Positions 43,686 to 52,139 of a DNA stretch of 64,000 nucleotides are shown in pieces. Where the stretch lies: the NCBI GenBank assembly GCA_041660815.1, contig JBAZVN010000002.1:194843-258842 (forward strand). The letters are read 5' to 3'. The stretch's first letter is position 1, and the number at the start of each line of letters is the position of its first letter. The DNA comes from PALSA-1006 sp041660815 (GTDB taxonomy: Bacteria > Pseudomonadota > Gammaproteobacteria > Burkholderiales > Gallionellaceae). Position numbers and translations under genes: made by a program. The notes under the pieces are model-generated. The model made no database searches and was not told the origin of the DNA. It saw only the letters and a program-made list of their open reading frames with translations.

Positions 43686-44402
43686 TTAAATCCGGCAAGA
43701 ACCAAAATTTCCGCGGGGAATTTCATTCAGAGCCGGGTGTAATTCATCCAGCCCGAAAAATTCCAAACGCAGCTCAATCCGGCGACTTTCTTCCAGCGTT
43801 TTTTTTGCGGAATTAAACGAATAACCACCCACTAAAAACAAATCCCGCACCTGCTCCTGTTCTGCCGGACTTAATTTAATTGCCTGATGGTGTGCGGGAG
43901 AAAGTAGCACACACAATACGCGCTGGCTGCGCTGCAAACTTAAATTCAGATTTAACAAATAATCGCCGCGCTGATCGGCAAAACCCTCGGCCACAATGCG
44001 TTTCAGCCATCTCTTGCCGATATCTTCCTGCGCAATCCCTAAAATTTCAGCTGTAAATTGGCTTAAGTATTGAGCCTGGTCGACAGAGAGTAGCGAGCTG
44101 CCGGTTTCAAAGCGGGCGCGCTCACCGAAGTCAATCACACCGCGATTTTTATCCACCACGATGCCCGGATGATTTTCAGCAGCCTTTTCAATTTTTAGCA
44201 ATAACTGCTCGATTTCCTGTTCACGTTTGGCTTTATTTCGATCCGCTTCGGAAATGTCGTTGGTCACGGCCAACAGCGCCACACTCATGACCAGCAAAAA
44301 CATCACCATCAGCGCGCTCATCAAATCCGCGAAGGAAATCCAGAAAGGTTTTTCACCTTCATCCTTGTTGCGTCGGCCCAGAATTAAATATTTATTGATC
44401 AT
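43686..44402 (-). CDS. zorB: ZorB-like motor protein (MotB/OmpA type), Zorya anti-phage system
   Basis: A 238-residue protein with one membrane helix at residues 20-46 (FWISFADLMSALMVMFLLVM), with the proton-path aspartate D26 in FADLMSALMV, and a periplasmic OmpA-like peptidoglycan-binding domain (about 85-235; GFADQRGDYLLNLNLSLQRS, GGYSFNSAKKTLEESRRIEL). These match ZorB rather than flagellar MotB. ZorB needs the MotA-like ZorA to make a proton channel, yet no zorA precedes it; upstream is a yajD pseudogene. A short frame ends in an ATGA overlap with the zorB start, as zorA would. Confidence 0.85.
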   Translation of the reverse strand: MINKYLILGRRNKDEGEKPFWISFADLMSALMVMFLLVMSVALLAVTNDISEADRNKAKREQEIEQLLLKIEKAAENHPGIVVDKNRGVIDFGERARFETGSSLLSVDQAQYLSQFTAEILGIAQEDIGKRWLKRIVAEGFADQRGDYLLNLNLSLQRSQRVLCVLLSPAHHQAIKLSPAEQEQVRDLFLVGGYSFNSAKKTLEESRRIELRLEFFGLDELHPALNEIPRGNFGSCRI

Positions 44403-44439
44403 AATTTTTCATTTAACAACATGGTAAAACAGCGCCGGA

Positions 44440-44805
44440 TTATTTTGTTAGTAAAGATTTGAGCCCGGCAAACGGATTATGCGTTGCCACCGCCATGCCG
44501 TCTGCCCCTCTATTGCGTACCGCTTCATCGAGCATCCGCGAGTGTTCATTATCGTGACAATATAAACACAACAATTCCCAATTGCTGCCATCCGGCGGAT
44601 TGTTGTCGTGATTGTGGTCTTTATGATGCACGGTGAGCTAGCGCAATCTCGCCCCGGAAAATTCACGCCCGCAACGTCCGCATATCCAGGGAAATAATTT
44701 TAAGGCGCGCTCACGATATCCCGCCTCGCGTGATTCGCGTTGCTGGCGTGCTTCGGCAACGACTCGGTCAAGTCGGGAATGATCGGGGGTTGTTGATTTA
44801 GGCAT
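44440..44805 (-). pseudogene. yajD: YajD-family HNH nuclease, interrupted by an in-frame stop
   Basis: Reading from the ATG at 44805, the frame gives AGYRERALKLFPWICGRCGR and EFSGARLR, then TAG, then LTVHHKDHNHDNNPPDGSNW and ELLCLYCHDNEH. E. coli YajD has Glu at the stop position (NLRELTVHH), so a single GAG to TAG change explains it. Everything else is intact, including the CxxC...CxxC zinc ligands, the HH-N-H core and a normal C-terminus. A recent nonsense mutation or a sequencing error are both possible. Confidence 0.85.
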
Positions 44806-44912
44806 AAATTGTATTTCAGCAAGAAGAGTTAATTAGTAGCGCGATTTAAAATATAATCAATAACCAATTGATTATATTCATATAAATAAACATTCCTGAC
44901 GTCCCATTTATT

Positions 44913-47603
44913 CTATACCCGCGTAATCTTACGTTCATTGTGACGGCGAATGAACCATTTTTCCAGTTCCACCGTTAAAAATAACAGCACGCCAAAACCC
45001 AGAATTAACGCCCATGCAGCGGCATCCAGCGCGACCACGCCAAATAATTTTTGCATAAAAGGCAAGTAGGTGAAGGCGAGTTGGATAACAACCAGTATTC
45101 CGATGCTGAGCAACACATAAACATTGCCGGTAAAGTCTTGCCAGGTGCGCACCGTCGCTAACAAATAGCGGCAGTTAAACAGGTAGGCAATCTCACCCAT
45201 GACCAGTGCGTTCACCGCGACCGACCGGGCAGTTTCCAGGCTGTCCCCGCGCGCCAGTTCCAGCAAGAATAGGGCGATCGTACCCAGTGCCAGCAAGACT
45301 GAAACAAAGCTGATACGCCAGATCATAAAACCGGACAGGATGGGTTCGCTGGCGGCGCGCGGCATGCGGCGCATCACATCAGGCTCGGCTTTTTCAAAGG
45401 ACAAGGCCAGCGCCAAGGTCACGGCGGTGACCATATTGACCCATAAAATTTGCACCGGTGTGAGCGGCAACGCCATGCCAAACACAATAGCAATAATTAC
45501 AATGCCGGCCTCGCCGCCGTTGGTTGGCATGATAAATACAATGGCCTTTTTGATATTGTCATAAATCGTGCGACCTTCCTCGACGGCGTGCGCGATAGTG
45601 GCGAAGTTGTCATCCGCCAACACCATTTCAGCGGCTTCTTTGGCGACCTCAGTTCCCTTTCTGCCCATCGCCACGCCGATATCGGCGCGTTTTAGTGCGG
45701 GTGCATCATTTACCCCATCGCCGGTCATGGCAACAATTTCACCGTTGGCTTGCAAGGCACTTACCAAACGCAATTTGTGCTCCGGACTGGAACGCGCAAA
45801 TATATCCGTTTCAGCCACTGCGCGGCGCAAAGCCTCGTCATCCAGAGCGTCCAGCTCCACACCGGTTAACGCATGGCCGTTGCCAATCCCCAACTGCGCC
45901 GCAATGGCCCGCGCGGTATCGGCATGGTCACCGGTAATCATTTTGACGCGGATGCCCGCAGCGCGGCAGTCGCGCACGGCAGCAATGGCTTCTTCGCGCG
46001 GCGGATCGCTGATGCCGACCATGCCCAGCAGGGTAAAGCCGCCTTGCATATCGTCAAATTTCAAGTCGCGCTGATTGGCATCGACTGTCTTCATGGCCAG
46101 CGCCAAGACACGCTGTCCAAGCGCACCCGTTGCCGCCATTTGCGCGTGCCAATAAGGCAGATCCAGGATGACATCTTCGCCCTCGGCGCGCTGCTGGTTG
46201 CACATCGCCAACACCTGCTCAACCGCACCTTTAACGAAAATAAAGGCATGGCCGGCGTGATCGTGATGCAGGGTTGCCATAAAACGGTGTTCCGATTCAA
46301 ACGGAATATGATCGTTGCGCGGCATGGCCTCACGCTCAAATTGGGCGTCCATGCCCGCCTTCAGCGCCAGCGGAATCAGTGCGCCTTCGGTCGGGTCACC
46401 CGCAATATGCCATTGCCCTTCAGTTTCATTTAACGCCGCGTCATTGCACAGTAAACCGGCACGCAGCAAATCCAATGCGTGAATATGTTCGGTGATATTG
46501 GCTTCCTGGCCCGCCAGAGAAAAACCGCCATGCGGTGCATAGCCCGCACCACTGACCCCGAACACTTCCACCGAAGTGATGACACGCTGCACGGTCATTT
46601 CATTTTTGGTCAAAGTGCCGGTTTTATCGGTGCAAATGACCGTCACCGAGCCCAGCGCTTCCACCGCCGGCAAACGCCGCACGATGGCGTTGCGCTTGGC
46701 CATACGCTGCACGCCAAGTGCCAAGGTAATGGTTAGTACCGCCGGTAAACCTTCCGGAATGGCGGCGACAGCCATGCTCACAGCGGCGAGGAACATATCG
46801 TCCAAAGCGAAGTGATGCACTAACCAGCCGAACAAAAAGGTAAGGGCGGCCAGTCCCATGATGGCACCGGTTAGCCAGCGTCCGAATACTTCCATCTGGC
46901 GTAACAGCGGCGTGGTTAACGTTTGCACTTCCTGCAGCATCGCACTGATGCGCCCGATTTCGGTTCGGTCAGCCGTTTCCACCACGACACCACTGCCCTG
47001 TCCGTACACTACCAGGGTGCTGGAATAGGCCATGCAATAGCGGTCGCCCAACACAGCTTGCACCGCGACTTCAGTAATATTTTTTTCGACGGGAGTCGAT
47101 TCTCCGGTGAGTGCGGCTTCTTCAATGCGCAGATTTTTTACATTCAACAAACGTAAATCAGCGGGCACTTTATCACCGGATTGCAACAACACGATGTCTC
47201 CGGGAACCAATGATTCTGCAGGGATTACACTGCGTTTACCTTCGCGCAATACGGTGGCTTCAGGAGAGAGCATGCGGCGAATCGCATCCATTGCCTTCTC
47301 CGCTTTGCCTTCCTGAATAAAACCGATAATGGCATTGATCACGACCACCCCGATAATGACGCTGGTATCCACCCAGTGCGCCAGCAAGGCGGTAACGCCA
47401 GCCGAAGCGAGCAATACATAAATCAGTACATTATGAAATTGCAGTAAAAAACGCATTAACGGCCCGCGCCGGTTGGGCGGTGTAAGCCGGTTCGGGCCAT
47501 GTTCGGCTAGGCGTGCAGCGGCGTCTGTCGCGCTGAGTCCTTGCGCATTTGAGGCAATTTTATCCAGTGCTTGTTGTGCGGAAAGCTGATGCCATTCGCT
47601 CAT
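44913..47603 (-). CDS. P-type cation-transporting ATPase (Ca2+-type, P2)
   Basis: An 896-residue pump with the N-terminal cation-ATPase domain, LTGESTPVEK, membrane motif PEGLPAVL, phosphorylation site CTDKTGTLTKNEMT near residue 333, MTGDGVNDAPALKRADIG and ten predicted helices. P2-type pumps of this kind extrude Ca2+ or Mn2+, or in some relatives Na+. It overlaps nhaA by 4 bp, and an mscS gene is upstream, so the unit looks devoted to ion homeostasis. Confidence 0.9.
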   Translation of the reverse strand: MSEWHQLSAQQALDKIASNAQGLSATDAAARLAEHGPNRLTPPNRRGPLMRFLLQFHNVLIYVLLASAGVTALLAHWVDTSVIIGVVVINAIIGFIQEGKAEKAMDAIRRMLSPEATVLREGKRSVIPAESLVPGDIVLLQSGDKVPADLRLLNVKNLRIEEAALTGESTPVEKNITEVAVQAVLGDRYCMAYSSTLVVYGQGSGVVVETADRTEIGRISAMLQEVQTLTTPLLRQMEVFGRWLTGAIMGLAALTFLFGWLVHHFALDDMFLAAVSMAVAAIPEGLPAVLTITLALGVQRMAKRNAIVRRLPAVEALGSVTVICTDKTGTLTKNEMTVQRVITSVEVFGVSGAGYAPHGGFSLAGQEANITEHIHALDLLRAGLLCNDAALNETEGQWHIAGDPTEGALIPLALKAGMDAQFEREAMPRNDHIPFESEHRFMATLHHDHAGHAFIFVKGAVEQVLAMCNQQRAEGEDVILDLPYWHAQMAATGALGQRVLALAMKTVDANQRDLKFDDMQGGFTLLGMVGISDPPREEAIAAVRDCRAAGIRVKMITGDHADTARAIAAQLGIGNGHALTGVELDALDDEALRRAVAETDIFARSSPEHKLRLVSALQANGEIVAMTGDGVNDAPALKRADIGVAMGRKGTEVAKEAAEMVLADDNFATIAHAVEEGRTIYDNIKKAIVFIMPTNGGEAGIVIIAIVFGMALPLTPVQILWVNMVTAVTLALALSFEKAEPDVMRRMPRAASEPILSGFMIWRISFVSVLLALGTIALFLLELARGDSLETARSVAVNALVMGEIAYLFNCRYLLATVRTWQDFTGNVYVLLSIGILVVIQLAFTYLPFMQKLFGVVALDAAAWALILGFGVLLFLTVELEKWFIRRHNERKITRV

Positions 47604-48973
47604 TTTTTATCTCCCAATATCCACAGCCAGACAAACCCAGCGAGTCCGGCCAATAGTGATGCCGCCAGCACACCGGTTTTTGCCATCAATAACGAATCCG
47701 GGTGCCCGGCAAAAGCCAGCTCTGCAATAAAGATCGACATGGTGAAACCAATGCCGCCCAACACCGACACCGCAGCCACCTGACTGAAACGTGTGCCGGT
47801 GGGCAATTGACCAATACCTAAGCGCAGCGCCAGCCAACACGCGCCGGTAATGCCGATAAATTTACCCAATACCAAGCCGAACATCACGCCCAGCATCACC
47901 GGGTTGCTCAATGTTTCTCCCAGGGCGCCGAGCTGCAACGGGATGCCGGCATTGACCAGAGAAAAAATGGGAATGACCAGAAATGCCACCGGCAAATGCC
48001 AGTTATGCTCCAGGCGCTGTAAAGGGGTTTGCACACCGCGCACCCCTTGCTCCAACCTTTGCACTGCAGAATATAGACCCTCGTTGGTCATGATGTTGCT
48101 GTCCTGCTGATGACTGATATCAAATCGCGCAATAGTTTCTTTGATGCGCATACTGAATAATCCGGGATCGTATTTTGGGCGTGCAGGGATGGCAAACGCG
48201 CACAGCACGCCGGCCAAGGTGGCGTGCACGCCGGATTGCAGCAGCGCATACCACAGCAGAATTGCCACGCCAAAATAGGGCAACACTTTGCGTATTCCGG
48301 CAAAATTTAACACGAATAACAGCAGCACCAGCGCAACAGAAATGGCCAGCCAATTTAACGCCAGCTCCTGGGTATAAAACAGCGCAATCACCACCACCGC
48401 GCCCAAGTCATCGGCGATGGCCAGTGCCACCAAAAAGGTAATCAGTGCTTTGGGTACGCGGCTCGCCAATAACACCAGCGCGCCCACCGCAAAAGCAATG
48501 TCGGTTGCCATCGGAATGCCCCAGCCGCGCGCAGCATCTGTGCCGTAATTGATTGCCAGATAAATCAGTGCGGGCATGACCATGCCGCCAATGGCGGCGA
48601 TAATCGGTAGTGCTGCTTGGCGTATATCCGCCAACTCGCCGACCAGCATCTCACGCTTTAATTCCATGCCCACCACGAAGAAAAACAGCGTCATCAAGCC
48701 GTCGTTCACCCAGTGGTGCAAACTCATATCCAGCCCCCAGGAGCCGACATGAAAACCCAGCGGGGTATGCAACACGTGCTGATAAGTGTCGGCCAGAAAA
48801 CTATTGGCCAGCAATAGCGCGATGAGGGCGGACACCACCAACAGCATGCCGCTGGTCGTCTGGCGATGAATAAATTCATCAAACGGGGTCAGAACGAGAT
48901 TGAAAGCACGCTCCCACGGGGCGTAGATAATGCCTTTTTCGCTGGCGGGTGATGACTGCTGATGTTCTGACAT
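47600..48973 (-). CDS. nhaA: NhaA, Na+/H+ antiporter
   Basis: A 457-residue NhaA with about twelve helices. The ion-binding aspartates are in ALAIADDLGAVVVIALFY, and GMELKREMLVGEL and PMATDIAFAVGAL are family blocks. It exchanges two protons for one sodium ion at alkaline pH. It follows mscS by 8 bp and is coupled to the P-type ATPase. Confidence 0.94.
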   Translation of the reverse strand: MSEHQQSSPASEKGIIYAPWERAFNLVLTPFDEFIHRQTTSGMLLVVSALIALLLANSFLADTYQHVLHTPLGFHVGSWGLDMSLHHWVNDGLMTLFFFVVGMELKREMLVGELADIRQAALPIIAAIGGMVMPALIYLAINYGTDAARGWGIPMATDIAFAVGALVLLASRVPKALITFLVALAIADDLGAVVVIALFYTQELALNWLAISVALVLLLFVLNFAGIRKVLPYFGVAILLWYALLQSGVHATLAGVLCAFAIPARPKYDPGLFSMRIKETIARFDISHQQDSNIMTNEGLYSAVQRLEQGVRGVQTPLQRLEHNWHLPVAFLVIPIFSLVNAGIPLQLGALGETLSNPVMLGVMFGLVLGKFIGITGACWLALRLGIGQLPTGTRFSQVAAVSVLGGIGFTMSIFIAELAFAGHPDSLLMAKTGVLAASLLAGLAGFVWLWILGDKK

Positions 48974-48981
48974 GGATAAAT

Positions 48982-49896
48982 TTATCTGCTGCCGGGAATA
49001 CTTGTATCTTGTTGATTATATAGTGATTTTTCAAGATGAAATGCCGGGGCGTGACCTTGTTTGTCCTGTCCCGCGTAGAGCGTCAAATGCGGATAGGGAA
49101 TCTCAATACCCTCCGTGTCGAAAGCTTCTTTCAAGCAGCGTAAAAATTCACGGCGCACGTTCCATTGCTCCAGTGCGACGGTTTTAAAACGGCAGCGCAA
49201 AATGACTGCCGAATCTGCCAAATCCTGTACACCGGCGATTTCCAAGTCATCAAGTATTCTCGCGCTGAATGCCTCTTTCACGCGCAACTCACTGCCGACT
49301 TTACGCATGACATCCATCACTTCATCGACATTTTCCCGGTACGCAATGCTCACATCGATCACCGCATAAGCATAGCCGCGCGACTTGTTGGTGACCGTGG
49401 TAATCAGCCCATTCGGAACGTAATGCACGCTGCCTTCGTAGTCGCGCAAGCTTACGTGGCGCAAGGTGATTTCTTCAACTGCTCCGGTTTTACCACACAC
49501 TTCCACCACGTCACCTTGGCGAATCTGATTCTCCAGCAACAAGAAAAATCCATTGAAATAATCTTTGATTAAACTTTGGGCACCGAAGCCGACTGCCAAA
49601 CCGACCACCCCGGCAGCACCCAAAATAGGTGCAATGGAGATGCCTAATTCACTCAACGCCAGCATACCGGCAACCAGCGTTATGACGACGCTGGAAACAT
49701 AGCGAAACACCCGTGCCAGTGTTTCAATACGGCGCGTTTCTTCAGCCGAGTCGGCGCGCGTATTCATATAATTTCTGAATACGCGGATGAGTCTCCGGCT
49801 GAGATGCATCAAGCCCCAAGCCATCACTAAAATAACAATGACGTGGAGTAATTCTTTGGAGAGATGCAGATAGCTGAAGAGTGTCTCTAAGTTCAT
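48982..49896 (-). CDS. MscS-family mechanosensitive channel
   Basis: A 304-residue small MscS with three membrane helices. The pore helix reads GAAGVVGLAVGFGAQSLIKDYFNGFFLLLE, given here only in part as the Gly/Ala-rich TM3 near residue 95, followed by the beta domain (IRQGDVVEVCGKTGAVEEIT) and the mixed C-terminal domain. It opens under membrane tension to release solutes. It is the first gene of the MscS-NhaA-ATPase unit on the minus strand. Confidence 0.92.
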   Translation of the reverse strand: MNLETLFSYLHLSKELLHVIVILVMAWGLMHLSRRLIRVFRNYMNTRADSAEETRRIETLARVFRYVSSVVITLVAGMLALSELGISIAPILGAAGVVGLAVGFGAQSLIKDYFNGFFLLLENQIRQGDVVEVCGKTGAVEEITLRHVSLRDYEGSVHYVPNGLITTVTNKSRGYAYAVIDVSIAYRENVDEVMDVMRKVGSELRVKEAFSARILDDLEIAGVQDLADSAVILRCRFKTVALEQWNVRREFLRCLKEAFDTEGIEIPYPHLTLYAGQDKQGHAPAFHLEKSLYNQQDTSIPGSR

Positions 49897-49960
49897 GATT
49901 TGTAACCTATTGAATGCAAAATAAATTTAAATATCGGTGGGATTGCTGGTATCGGCAATC

Positions 49961-50716
49961 TCATGGAGCGCTCATTAATTCAGTGCGCATCAGCCGCAAC
50001 AGCAAGTCGTCAAACGTATAAAAACCATTCTTACAATTTACTAGCTGTGTCAGCGCGAAGGCTGCGCCGGTGCCAAAAGCTTCGCGGCGGATCGATTCGT
50101 GGGTTAAGCGCACCGTCTGGTGTGGGAAGCCAAAAATAACCTCGTGGTGCCCTACGATTCCACCCAGTCGCAATGAAGTAATACGTTCACCACCCACTTC
50201 CAACGTTTCGGCGATTTTGCGTGCAGTACCGGAAACTTCCGGCTTGTCCCTAAAGTGTTGCTCAAGAATTTCCACATCCGCAAAGGGCGCAATCTTGCGC
50301 AGCAATTTGGCGGCGACAATCAGAAAATTGATGCCAAGCGTGATATTGGGCGAGCATAGCACGCGGGTATTTTGTCCCAGGCTGCGTGCATAGTTTAAAT
50401 CTTCTTCCGAATACGCCGAGATAGCACTGACCAGAATAATGCCGCGCTTGCGCACCTCTTCACCGTACGCGTGAATACTGGCAGCAGACGAAAAATCGAC
50501 TAGCGCATCGACTGGAATACGCTCAAATAGTTCCGAAAAGGTTTGCTGGTCGAGACCGATAATGGGGATTTGAGCAGAATGGGTTGGCGGTTTGCCTGCG
50601 GCTGAGCGACACGCAATCCAGCACAATTCAAAACGCGGATCGGTGCTTAATATATTGGCCACTGCACTGCCGGCTTTGCCGTAGCCGACCAAGCCGACAC
50701 GAATTTTATTTTGCAT
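49961..50716 (-). CDS. Divergent DapB-family (dihydrodipicolinate reductase-like) protein
   Basis: A 251-residue protein with an N-terminal Rossmann motif (RVGLVGYGKAGSAVANIL) and a DapB-like C-terminal domain. DapB has E-x-HH-x2-K-x-DAPSGTA; here the block is EQHFRDKPEVSGTARKIAE, which keeps the first His and the Lys but replaces the second His with Phe and shortens the DAPSGT loop by one residue. It may be a true reductase of an unusual subclass or a paralogue of different substrate. No lysine-pathway gene is adjacent. The ATG at 50716 follows aggagaac. Confidence 0.7.
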   Translation of the reverse strand: MQNKIRVGLVGYGKAGSAVANILSTDPRFELCWIACRSAAGKPPTHSAQIPIIGLDQQTFSELFERIPVDALVDFSSAASIHAYGEEVRKRGIILVSAISAYSEEDLNYARSLGQNTRVLCSPNITLGINFLIVAAKLLRKIAPFADVEILEQHFRDKPEVSGTARKIAETLEVGGERITSLRLGGIVGHHEVIFGFPHQTVRLTHESIRREAFGTGAAFALTQLVNCKNGFYTFDDLLLRLMRTELMSAP

Positions 50717-50860
50717 AAAGTTCTCCTTGTTTGCATAAACCATAGCCGCGTAAACGCCACTCGGGAGCGCTCGATTGTAACACCCGAAAAAATGATTGCT
50801 GCAAAAAAAGGATAAAAAAAGCCCATGTATAATCGGCTGAATTGAATTCGAGGAGTCGGC

Positions 50861-52096
50861 ATGTCCACAACCATTCTTGTTATCGGCGTAATGGTATTTT
50901 TTGCACACTTTCTTTCGCTGCAATTTCGCAAAACAAATATTCCCGATGTGCTGGTATTAATGCTGGTTGGCATTTTGATTGGCCCGGTTTTAAATATCGT
51001 CACACCGGATGATTTCGGCAAAATTGGTTCGCTTATTGCCACGATTGCCTTGGTCGTGATCCTGTTTGAAAGCGGCACTTCCTTAAATTTAAATGTGCTG
51101 GGGAAATCACTGGCGACTACCGGAGTACTTAGTTTTACGTGTTTCGCCCTGACTGCGGTAATCGTGGCTTTGATTGGTTTTGGCGCACTCGATTTGGGCG
51201 TGCTCCCGTCAATTTTATTGGGGGTAACGCTTGGAGGCACATCGTCGGCAGTTGTCATCCCCATGGTTAGCGCCCTGGCTTTATCCGAAAAGCCCGCCAC
51301 GGTTCTGGTGCTGGAATCAGCGCTTACCGATGTGCTGTGTATCGTGGGTGTTTTTGCACTCTTGCAGATTTACACGCAAGGCGGCGTTGAGCCGGGCAGG
51401 CTCATTGGCGGAGTACTAGCCGCACTGATTTTTGCTGCGGTTATCGGTGTGGTGGGGGGCATAGGCTGGTTATTGGTGCTGGGTAAAGTACGTGATTTCC
51501 CCAACACAATTTCCTCCACTTTGGCGTATGTTTTTATCGTGTATGGCGCGACGGAGTTTCTGGGTTTTTCAGGGGCGATTGCCGCACTGGCGCTGGGCAT
51601 TACGCTCACCAATTTTGAAAAATTCGGCCTGCATCATATTCAAAGCATTGACCGGAATCTGGTTCCCCTGAATGAAATGGATCTGGGATTTTATCGCGAA
51701 GCCGTATTTTTGCTAAAGACCTACTTCTTTGTTTATTTGGGGATTTCTATTCACTTCGGTGCGGCCCATTTGGGTATGGTGGCATTGGTGATGGTGCTGC
51801 TCATTTACGCGATGCGCCTGATACTCACGCGCCCAATCTTTCGCACGGAGGCTTATACCCTGCGCGATGCCGCTATAACTTCCATGATGGCTCCCAAGGG
51901 TTTGGCTGCTGCAGTACTGGCCGCGTTACCCATGCAATATGGTGTTATCGGGGGAGAGGTTATTCGCGATACGACTTATATGGTTGTGTTGATCAGCATC
52001 AGTCTTACCGCTTTATTGGTTATGTTGTACCCGCTATCCTGGATGCAAAGGTGGTATAGCCGTGCGCTGGGCAAACTCGCTCTTTCCAAAAAATAA
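50861..52096 (+). CDS. Cation:proton antiporter (CPA family)
   Basis: A 411-residue protein with about twelve membrane helices. It shows the CPA pattern: FRKTNIPDVLVLMLVGILIG at the start, a dilated acidic motif VLESALTDVLCIVG near residue 155 (the place of ND/DD in antiporters), and a late helix MMAPKGLAAAVLAALP. It is probably a Na+/H+ or K+/H+ exchanger; ion specificity cannot be read. It is divergent from the DapB-like gene. Confidence 0.88.
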   Translation: MSTTILVIGVMVFFAHFLSLQFRKTNIPDVLVLMLVGILIGPVLNIVTPDDFGKIGSLIATIALVVILFESGTSLNLNVLGKSLATTGVLSFTCFALTAVIVALIGFGALDLGVLPSILLGVTLGGTSSAVVIPMVSALALSEKPATVLVLESALTDVLCIVGVFALLQIYTQGGVEPGRLIGGVLAALIFAAVIGVVGGIGWLLVLGKVRDFPNTISSTLAYVFIVYGATEFLGFSGAIAALALGITLTNFEKFGLHHIQSIDRNLVPLNEMDLGFYREAVFLLKTYFFVYLGISIHFGAAHLGMVALVMVLLIYAMRLILTRPIFRTEAYTLRDAAITSMMAPKGLAAAVLAALPMQYGVIGGEVIRDTTYMVVLISISLTALLVMLYPLSWMQRWYSRALGKLALSKK

Positions 52097-52139
52097 TCAC
52101 AAACTAAGCCTGCCTATTTCCCGCAGGACGCTGGATAAC

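Noticed and set aside
44440..44805. Considered whether the HNH protein beside zorB is ZorE of a type II Zorya system.
   Set aside because: It matches the housekeeping YajD family closely in length and sequence, and zorC (type I) is present instead.
45568..46074. A 168-codon plus-strand frame within the P-type ATPase gene.
   Set aside because: Antisense shadow of a gene with all P-type motifs; Ser/Ala/Arg-rich composition.
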